Source: Cryptomeria japonica | Taxonomy: Eukaryota > Streptophyta > Pinopsida > Cupressales > Cupressaceae | NCBI RefSeq assembly: GCF_030272615.1 | Contig: NC_081412.1 | Span: 668,944,852-669,006,851 of the forward strand | Direction of reading: 5' to 3' | Length of the DNA stretch: 62,000 bases | In this document: positions 55,253 to 62,000 of the stretch, in pieces | How the letters are laid out: each line of letters begins with the position of its first letter | Numbering within the stretch: the first letter of the stretch is position 1 | Notes under the pieces: model-generated | What the model was told of the DNA's origin: nothing | Database searches by the model: none | The model's input: the letters and a program-made list of their open reading frames with translations, nothing else | Made by a program: the position numbers and the translations under genes

Positions 55253-55714
55253 TTACCAATGATCTACATTATTAGGAACACTAGGCCTATAGATCATTTC
55301 AATTCTATATGAGTCATCCTTAAAGTCCGGGTGTGGCAACAAAAGAAAAAATGAAACTGCCAACGAATCCACCCTAGTGTTTTGATCCCTTGGTATTGCT
55401 TCAATTGAAAAAGCATCAAAAGACTCTATCTCGTCCCAAATCCTATTTCTGTAATGTTTCAATCTATCATTCTTGACTGAATAAACATTTCTCACCTGTC
55501 TGACAATCAGCTCCGCATCCCCTTTTACCTTGAGCAGTTTAATACCTTTACATTTAGCTTCATTTAATCCTAGTAGTAATGCCTCATACTCTGCAATGTT
55601 ATTAGTATTCTTGAAATCTAGCTTGAAAGAAAAAGGAAAAATGTTACCATCAGGGGACAACAAAACTACTCTTGCTCCAGAGCCAGAGTTGGCACAACTT
55701 TCATCAAATTCCAT
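55253..55714 (-). CDS. Extra RNase H between protease and reverse transcriptase
   Basis: A clean frame of 153 codons is an RNase H of the reverse-transcriptase-like (RVT_3) type. With the Met at 55714 as residue 1: MEFDESCANSGSGARVVLLS has Asp 4, NTNNIAEYEALLLGLNEAK has Glu 42, LLKVKGDAELIVRQV has Asp 66 and IEAIPRDQNTRVDSLAVS has Asp 116. All four catalytic residues are present. The frame is uninterrupted while both neighbours are broken. In Tat-lineage elements a second, archaeal-type RNase H is known, but I recall it between the standard RNase H and integrase; here it lies before the polymerase. It probably supplies the RNase H activity that the standard domain has lost. Confidence 0.85.
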   Translation of the reverse strand: MEFDESCANSGSGARVVLLSPDGNIFPFSFKLDFKNTNNIAEYEALLLGLNEAKCKGIKLLKVKGDAELIVRQVRNVYSVKNDRLKHYRNRIWDEIESFDAFSIEAIPRDQNTRVDSLAVSFFLLLPHPDFKDDSYRIEMIYRPSVPNNVDHW

Positions 55715-56225
55715 CTGCCATAATTCACCATGGTCATCAACTGTCTTTTCAAATTCTTTTTCACCAGGTGCAAGGATGAGATAGTTTCCAAATTTGCATT
55801 CTTGAAAAAGAATCTGGGCTTTGGGATTGTCATAGGGGAAGACTGTGTATTTATTTTTTGGTTCGGGTTCGAACTTGATTTTCTATTTCCCAAGTGGAAT
55901 GATGGCTTCTGACCAAGTTCTTTATAGAAAGTTCTACTTAAGAGCATCCCATCACTTGCAGGAATGTCAGCCACCAAAATACTCAACTTTACTCTTTTAT
56001 CAGGACATGCAGCTAGCACTGCCTAAGCATCTTTTACCTATCCAATAAGAGGGACCTGCTTCCCATCCATTGAATAACATCTCCCAAATGTCTTTGTGAG
56101 TGTTAATCCTAAGGACCTAGCAATAGATGAAGGCATTATGTTATCTGATGCTCCCGGATCTATTATACAATTGCTAAGCTTTTGACCATTCAGGAGAAGG
56201 GATATGTAGAAAGGTTCAGGTTATA
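55715..56225 (-). pseudogene. Aspartic protease and linker of the gypsy element
   Basis: The minus strand reads PEPFYISLLLNGQKLSNCII, then DPGASDNIMPSSIARSLGL with the active-site DPGA in place of DSGA, RCYSMDGKQVPLIG, and after two stops LAACPDKRVKLSILVADIPA. A linker with a frame change follows (SFHLGNRKSSSNPNQKINTQ, then VDDHGELWQMEFDES in the RNase H frame). The Ser to Pro change in the active site would inactivate it. Confidence 0.78.
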
Positions 56226-56934
56226 GAACCTCAATTTCAAGCCTATCTTCAGCATTATGAAAAGCACAGGGATTAACCAAGTCAGTGGAAGGGTGTGGGA
56301 CAAACGCAGGTTTTTCAGCAATAAACAAATCACTATGCCGCACACATTCATGCGCTGAGGAGTCTGAGGAAGAATCTCCCTTTACATACTTGACCAGTTT
56401 GTCTAGTTCCTTCGGGTTTAGTTTCAAATATTCTATAGTGGAAAGTTGCACATTTGAAGCTTTACAAAACTCAATTATGTCAAAGGAGGGGGAAGGAGAA
56501 GAACTATTTTTACTTTCAAGATTCCTTTGAAAAATCTTAACTTCAAGGGTCTTTGCATGAGAAGGAAAACCATTACTTGTGGGATTTTTACCTTTGTAAT
56601 TAGCCCCAAAAGAGCTCGGGAAAGGAGCAGGCTGGGAGGTCCGTTGATTTCTTGTAAGGATTGTACACGCATGATCTTCAAGAGTTGCCAAAATATTACC
56701 ACCTCTTTCTGAATCTGACTCATATTCAAGGTAGAATGATCCAGAGTCGCCAGGTACCTCTTGAATTTTCTCTGCTTCAGAGAACTCACCTAGTTCATCC
56801 TTTGTGTTTTTCATTTGAACATGTCTTATCATATCCAGACAAGAACCTCCATCATGGTCTGTAGTGAAGTGAAAAGAGCACATAGCACCCTTCTCAGGAG
56901 GAGCCTCTATTTGCAATCTTTGCGGGGTAGCAGG
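56226..56934 (-). pseudogene. gag: Gag C-terminal part of the gypsy element
   Basis: The frame is open from the insertion point at 56934 to the protease. It starts with a zinc-knuckle-like CSFHFTTDHDGGSC (CX2HX4HX4C, second Cys replaced by His as in several Tat gags), then Glu/Ser-rich linker (YLEYESDSERGGNILATLED), a Ser/Pro stretch, and SNVQLSTIEYLKLNPKELDK. The gag core is missing because the next element inserted here; it should continue past the right edge of the window. Confidence 0.75.
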
Positions 56935-57742
56935 TGTTAGGATTCCTACAAATACTGAGAGGGGGGGGGGGGGGTGAATCAGTATCTAACCGGTATATTG
57001 AATTTCTTAACTTAAAACATGTAGAACATATTAGAATAGTGTACCGGTAAACAAGAAGTAATGCAATAAACAAAGATAAAAGCAACCACATGAAAAACAC
57101 ACCATAACACAAAGATTTAATGAGGAAACCTGGTGTGGGAAAAACCTCAGTGGGATTTGTGACCCACAATATTCACTTACTAGCCAATAAGAGAATATTA
57201 CTGCTACAAGAGGGGCCTGCACATGCAGGAAGGCCAAGTGCCTAGAGCTCACTACTCAATAACAAAATGGGAAGTCTCAGTGACTTACAAAATGGATTAT
57301 ATAAATCCAATGTCTTGTACTACTTCAGAATAGCATCTATAATGCCAGATCCAATACCAGTTTCTTCTCTGCTTCTTACATAAACCCTTAACCTATAATT
57401 CGCATAATAGGTCTGCCTTATTTCACCTAATTACCTTCTGTCCTACCTCTAGATATTCTACAATGATCTCTTATATATGTGAGTCATTTTACAATGTTGC
57501 CAAGTCGGCTTATAAATATTTTACAATAATAAACAAAATATATTACAACAAAAATCTTGTCGGCCTCTATGCTGGTATGCTTCCTTTCACTGCCGGTGCC
57601 GGTAGTTTGAGTTCCAGTGTAGAGTCTGATCTTGCTAGTGCCGGTGGAATGTCTTTCCAATGTCATAGGATTGTAAGGTTGCCATCAATGACAAAACCTT
57701 CAATCACCTACAATGTCTCATTGGAGTGTGCATATGCCAACA
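56935..57742 (-). repeat. 3' LTR (808 bp), copia-like ends
   Basis: On the minus strand it begins TGTTGGCATATGC directly after the purine tract and ends ATCCTAACA, with inverted TGTTGG/CCTAACA-type ends. Inside are a TATA-like ATATATAAG at about 57479-57471 and a run of 14 C (plus-strand G at 56961-56974) near the end. The adjacent GCAGG at 56930-56934 should be one target copy. The frames inside are not genes. Confidence 0.85.
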
Positions 57743-57757
57743 ATCTCCCCCTTTGGC
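57743..57757 (-). promoter_or_regulatory. Polypurine tract
   Basis: GCCAAAGGGGGAGAT immediately before the LTR start, a classic copia-type tract. Confidence 0.85.
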
Positions 57758-57949
57758 ATTGATGGCAACACTCATGAGAAAATTTCAAAAGTGTATCCAA
57801 AACTTGTAATCCAAAAATGTTTACCAAAAATATTTGAGCTCCCCTTGAGTAGATGAGTCCTTTGCTGATTATTTTCTCATACTACTACTCCCCCTTTGGC
57901 ATCAATGACAAAGGTTGTCAAGGTGTCAATAGAGTTGTAGTTTTCTATC

Positions 57950-60900
57950 TCAACCTTGTAACTGGGTGGTTACAATTTGAAAAAGATCTGCCAAAATTAA
58001 ATTTATGCTTTCCATAAACTTCTTACTATCTTTTATTGCTGCCTCTATTCTTTGAACTGTCCCGGTAAGGTGCTGCATATGCTCTGCCAGTGTTTTCTGT
58101 CCTTGTACTAATGCCTCAGATATTTCCTTCCTGAAGGATGCTAGATAGTCCAGTCTTGGACTTAGTCTTAGTCTCAGATTCTTAGCCTTGTTTATTATTC
58201 TCTCCTTTTCTCTTTCTAACTTAAGTAATTCTTCCTCAAAACTTGTTATCTTTTGTTCAAAAACTGATAATGTATCAGGTGAGTTAACAAAATTGTCAGC
58301 AAGTTTATTTATTTCTTCTTGTACCTTGCTCATTTTCTTATCTATGTCAACTATCAAGAAATTTGTCTTGCAGATGTCTCTATATAGAGTTTTAAATTCC
58401 TTCAATGAGCTGCATAGTTCCGGTAGAAGTGTGTCAAATTCCCTAGTACACTTCTTTATTTTATCCTCAAAGAATTTTTGTTTTTCATTTTGCAACCTGT
58501 TTTTTAATGCCTCTTCCTTTATTTTCTCAACTGTCACTGTGTTCTCAGTAATGTACTTAGACAAAGTATCGAGTTGGCTAAAAGAATCCTTACTACCTAC
58601 ATTGCAGTTTGGAGCTATCATCTTCAAAATTGGGATTGTGTCATCTATAGCTTTATAGGCTTGTGAACTACAATCTGTTATTTTCTTCAAAGAATCTAAA
58701 AGAACTTCAATTACATTTGTTGATTTGTAACCTACTGAGGAGGAACCAACATTCTGAATTTCGCCGATGGAGGAAGTAACCATGCTTGTAGTGACCTCTA
58801 GTAGGTCAGTTTGTGTTTCCATTTCCTTAAGCAAGGGTTTTTGTTTCTCTCCTGTTGCCGGTGGCACTATTTCCATATGAACCTGTTCCTATTTCGAATC
58901 CTGTTGCTCTGCTTGACTCTCTGTTTGTTGATCTGTCTCTATCTTTGTTTGAGTCTCTACCTATTTCCCTATGCTATCGTCTTCCACTTTTCCTTCAGTG
59001 TTATCAATGTTGTCAGTTACCGGTAGCTCACTAGCCATGTCAGTCTTACCGGTTGTGTCTTTATCTACCATAATGTTGACCTTTTGAGTATCAACATCCA
59101 CTATGTATAGTACCTCTGAATTAGAATTTGTATCCTCTATATCCATACTCTCATCTGCCAGTTGATCTTTAGTTGTTGTTAGCAGTGGAGTAATCAGAGG
59201 CGGTGGGGATAAGTTATCTTTTATTTTAATGCTAGGAGGTCCACCAACCTTTCCTTTACCCTTATCTTTGTCCTTTTGATAGACATTGATAGGCTTGGAG
59301 TTCCTGCACTCTTCCTCTTTTCCTTCTCCACAAGGAATATATCCCATCCATTTTCTATTTCTTCTGTTACCTCATTTACTCTTCCTGCCATGAGTGCAAT
59401 ATGCCGGTGTGCAGTGGAGAATACTGACCGGTTGGCTTTTACAATCAAGTCATCTATCTCCTTTGGTGAGTTTACTGGGTAAACAACAAGTAATTTTTCA
59501 ATTTTAATTTTCTTATCAAGCTCTACCACAGCTTGTCTTCTTGCTTCCAGTCTCTTGAATAACTAATCTGGTAGTTCATCTACCACTTGCATTAAGAACT
59601 TCTTATAGATATCTAGGTGTAAAATAACACTATTTTCAACTTGCTCTTTCTCATCTGCTGATAGTGTATCATATAATTTTTCTATGTTCTTGAGTTTTCC
59701 TTCCTCTGTGATTTCATCTAACAGTCTGTCAATCGGAGTAATGTTTTGTTGAGTCCTTTTCTTCTTAGGTGTTAGATTTTTCTTTGGGGTTGTCTTCTTG
59801 ACCGAAGACCTCACTGCCTGTTGTTTTTGTCTAGTTCTTCTAGGCGAGGGTGTGGATGCCGGTGAAGGATCCCTTTTCCTTACAACTCTTTTAAATGTTG
59901 CTGGCATATCATTCTCTGAAGAAGTTGCTACCGGTGATAGGTGAGTTTTAGGCTATAATATTGCTAACTCTTCCTCAGTGATATCAGTTTGTTTCAGTAC
60001 ATCTTCTTTGATAGCCTTAGCCTGCCTTGAGCCTCTTCTCACAATTGCTTCAACTTTCTTTACTCTCTTCTTAGATTGAATTTGGCTTTCAATGGTCTCA
60101 GCACTACCGAATACTTCTTCCTTGGGTTCCTTGGGTGCTTCCAGAAGGGCTTTAGCATAAGTTTCAATGATGTGATCATCAGTCTCATAACCCATTTCAA
60201 TAACCCAAATTGTTCTTCGGATAACTGCTTCCATCTAGATCTCATCTTTCTTGATCACAAAACATATGTCATCCTTGTATTTGTCCACAATTTTCTATGA
60301 CAGTCTGATTCCTTTGTTCATTCTGGCCTTTAGTGCTTGGAAATACTCATTGATATTCTTTTCCTTGTTTTCACCCATGTTGTTGAATAGGTTTGATAAC
60401 TGTTTCCCTACCGGTATGTCAAATCCAAGGTTCTTGTTGCCTATACCGGACACCTATTTTGTTATATGTAGCATAAAACATACACGTAAATTACCAAATC
60501 TGAATGTCCCTTTCTTGTCCTTCTTGATCTTTCCCAAATTGTCAATAAGTTCATCCTTTAACCTTTCACATACATCAATTTTCACACTATCTTTAACCAT
60601 ATCATGAGCACTTTTTATGCATAAGCTGGAAACTGAGTTAAGTCTGTTTGCATGAGTTGTTTTGTAACCTAAAATCATGCTAATGAATCTCACATTTATG
60701 TCAATTACATCATTCACCCTTAAGGACATTTTGTCAGATGTTGCACCTGTTAGGTTCATTACTAGGTCATTTGAGACCTTCTTTGTCTTGTCTGGTCTGT
60801 TACCGGTGGAAGGTAACCCTGTTACAACTTTCACAGCTTCCTTGGTAATTTTATGAACCAAATCTAACCAAAAGAATGCACCATGTACCCTGCTCAATAC

Positions 60901-61242
60901 TATCCTAATAACTTCCTTAGGGAAATCCGGAATATTGAGGATTTAAGTGAATCCTAGGGTTTCAAAAATTTTGTGTTCAGGTTTTACATTACCGGAATCA
61001 TGACATAGGATAGTCTTGTACATGTTTTTAATTTCTTCATCTCCTAATTCTTCTATGTGGCAATGAATATACATCCTAGGGTCTTCTGCAAAAACAACTC
61101 CTTTGGGGATTTGGGAAAATGCACCAATATTATCATCCTTTTTAGCTATCTTGGGAACTAGCTGAAATACAGGCCTAGGGCGTTTGATTACCTCGACTAC
61201 AATAGGGTTTGCTATGAATTCAGGTACAGAAGAGGATGCCAT
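57950..61242 (-). pseudogene. Long accessory ORF of unknown function with coiled-coil tail
   Basis: About 1,100 codons start at a good ATG (61242, MASSSVPEFIANPIVVEVIK). The frame is held through stops near 60943, 60455, 60290, 60236, 59953 and 59563, then shifts near 59,300. N-terminal third: GVVFAEDPRMYIHCHIEELG, HGAFFWLDLVHKITKEAVKV, TGLPSTGNRPDKTKK and INVRFISMILGYKTTHANRL, a folded helical region. Middle: basic and Pro/Ser-rich (VVRKRDPSPASTPSPRRTRQ, KKTTPKKNLTPKKKRTQQ), like a nuclear or nucleic-acid-binding linker. C-terminal 300 codons: heptad-rich (ITSFEEELLKLEREKERIIN), a probable coiled coil. I recognise no family. No pol motif and no membrane segment were seen. Confidence 0.65.
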
Positions 61243-61410
61243 GATTATAAATACCTTTTTCTGCCTTTGGAAAGATTGATTTCTGAAATGCTTTGCCTCT
61301 TTGCTCGAAATGCCTTAGCTCTGGAAAATTTGTGCTCTTCGAATGTTTGAATGCTCGGTGAAGTGAAATGGAGCCAAAACACTAATTTATAATGTCAATC
61401 TGCCAACTAC
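61243..61410 (-). promoter_or_regulatory. Candidate internal promoter and leader of the accessory ORF
   Basis: On the minus strand CATTATAAATTAG lies at about 61400-61388, roughly 150 bp before the ATG, followed by a CA-rich, ATG-free leader (CACTTCACCGAGCATTCAAA). Spacing fits a TATA box with a start site near 61360. Confidence 0.4.
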
Positions 61411-61583
61411 CATATTTAATGCTTGTCGGTTAAGTAATCACTTAACTTTGTCTGCCGGTATAGAAGTAATTTCTACCTTTACCATCAACCGAGGGGATAA
61501 TAGCATAATTCACATTGATTACCAAACCCTCAAAGAAACTTTCTTCAATTTGATGAAGAGCTTCCTGCCGGTGGAGTACTACT

Positions 61584-62000
61584 CTATTCTGTCGGTGGAG
61601 TGTTGATTGGTTCTACCGATGGAGGAGTATTTCCAACATTATTTAGGTCTGACTTTCTAATCCATTGTTTTGAGAATTCTTTCTTAACCTCTTCAACTTT
61701 TTCTTTTCCTTTCAAACTAGAACTTTTGTTGTCTGCCGGTGATCCTTTACTTCTGCAGAATTTTGCAATATGTCCAATCTTGTTACATGCATAACAAGTC
61801 ACATTATTCTTCTGAATAGCTTTCCCATAACCTATGTCGGTTTGTGTTCTACATTGATTAGATAGGTGGCCAAATCTTCCACAAACATAACATCTCACAT
61901 TCATTCTGCAATTTTCAGAGTTATGACCAACTTTGTTGCATTTTGAACATTGACCGGTGGGTGTGTTGATATTTTGATAATTTCTAGATCTACATTGATT
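61584..62000 (-). CDS. gag: Gag C-terminus with three CCHC zinc knuckles
   Basis: The frame enters from the right edge and ends at a stop at 61584. Three knuckles of form CX2CX4HX4C are spaced closely: CSKCNKVGHNSENC (about 61950-61909), CYVCGRFGHLSNQC (about 61890-61849) and CYACNKIGHIAKFC (about 61803-61762). A Lys/Ser/Glu-rich tail follows (SSLKGKEKVEEVKKEFSKQW) and the end is PSVEPINTPPTE. Knuckles bind the element RNA for packaging. Most copia gags carry one knuckle, so three is unusual. The stop before any protease separates gag from the accessory ORF. Confidence 0.85.
   Translation of the reverse strand, partial: NQCRSRNYQNINTPTGQCSKCNKVGHNSENCRMNVRCYVCGRFGHLSNQCRTQTDIGYGKAIQKNNVTCYACNKIGHIAKFCRSKGSPADNKSSSLKGKEKVEEVKKEFSKQWIRKSDLNNVGNTPPSVEPINTPPTE

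Larger units (their letters stand above)
48003..56934 (-). mobile_element. Ty3/gypsy element with extra RNase H and a downstream accessory ORF
   Basis: Minus-strand order is: gag C-terminus, protease, extra RNase H, reverse transcriptase, standard RNase H, integrase (stop at 52233), a 1.25 kb spacer, and a long ORF of unknown function. Its 5' part is separated by the LTR element that starts at 56935. Decay is heavy, with stops at former Gln and Arg codons, catalytic losses in reverse transcriptase and standard RNase H, and frameshifts. That the accessory ORF belongs to the same element is inferred from strand, order and distance; no 3' LTR was identified. Confidence 0.7.
56935..62000 (-). mobile_element. 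Gag-only LTR element with a long accessory ORF, 3' part
   Basis: Minus-strand order from the right edge: a gag end with three zinc knuckles and a stop at 61584, a 340 bp spacer with a TATA-like box, a long unknown ORF (61242-57950), a short 3' untranslated part, a polypurine tract (57757-57743) and an LTR (57742-56935). No protease, integrase or polymerase occurs. The element inserted into the gag of the gypsy element. The right half lies outside. This is like plant TR-GAG elements with an added ORF, so it would depend on another element for its enzymes. Confidence 0.75.

Noticed and set aside
56894-57762. Frames of 60-100 codons with hydrophobic stretches in the LTR at 56935-57742, at first considered an envelope-like membrane segment
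   Set aside because: They are inside a defined LTR and include translation of a poly-C run.

Overview
The window is a gene-poor, AT-rich block of plant nuclear DNA built almost entirely from nested and decayed retrotransposons. I recognised no ordinary host gene, structural RNA gene or CRISPR array. Several things point to a large plant genome: Ty3/gypsy elements of the Tat lineage and of the chromovirus type, copia-style LTRs, L1-type LINEs that carry a plant RNase H domain, and a tRNA-derived SINE. A conifer or other gymnosperm is my inference, because the elements are old, slowly decayed and deeply nested; nothing in the sequence proves it.

Layout. At 1-17875 there is a three-level nest. 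A minus-strand Tat-like gypsy element runs off the left edge. Its 5' LTR was split by a 5.6 kb non-coding LTR element (4194-17639, duplicated target CAAAA). The 3' LTR of that element was in turn split by a plus-strand chromovirus (9516-17347, duplicated target CATGG). At 17876-25620 lie a short tandem duplication, a LINE 3' end with RNase H, a SINE that shares the LINE tail, a LINE ORF1 fragment, a copia-like LTR remnant and an uncharacterised coiled-coil ORF. At 25621-30854 there is AT-rich filler and a 1.85 kb purine-only-like GA tract. A long minus-strand LINE occupies 30855-36175. A gag-less Tat-like element follows (36405-41136), cut inside its reverse transcriptase by another LTR of the same kind (41137-42352). 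At 43237-47155 is a LINE whose middle appears inverted. At 48003-56934 is a minus-strand gypsy element with protease, an extra RNase H, reverse transcriptase, its own RNase H, integrase and then a long unknown ORF. At 56935-62000 is the 3' part of a minus-strand LTR element that inserted into that gypsy gag; it carries gag zinc knuckles and a long unknown ORF but no pol.

How the parts work together. Each pol region is a set of degraded replication enzymes, broken by stops and frameshifts, so autonomous activity looks lost for every element seen whole. The least ordinary parts are two long accessory ORFs of about 1,000 codons (48003-50983 and 57950-61242), in two different LTR elements. Each lies behind a spacer with a TATA-like box and each ends in a charged or coiled-coil tail. 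The gypsy element that carries the first also has a second RNase H in front of the reverse transcriptase, with intact catalytic residues, while its standard RNase H has lost its first aspartate. These are the best candidates for something undescribed.
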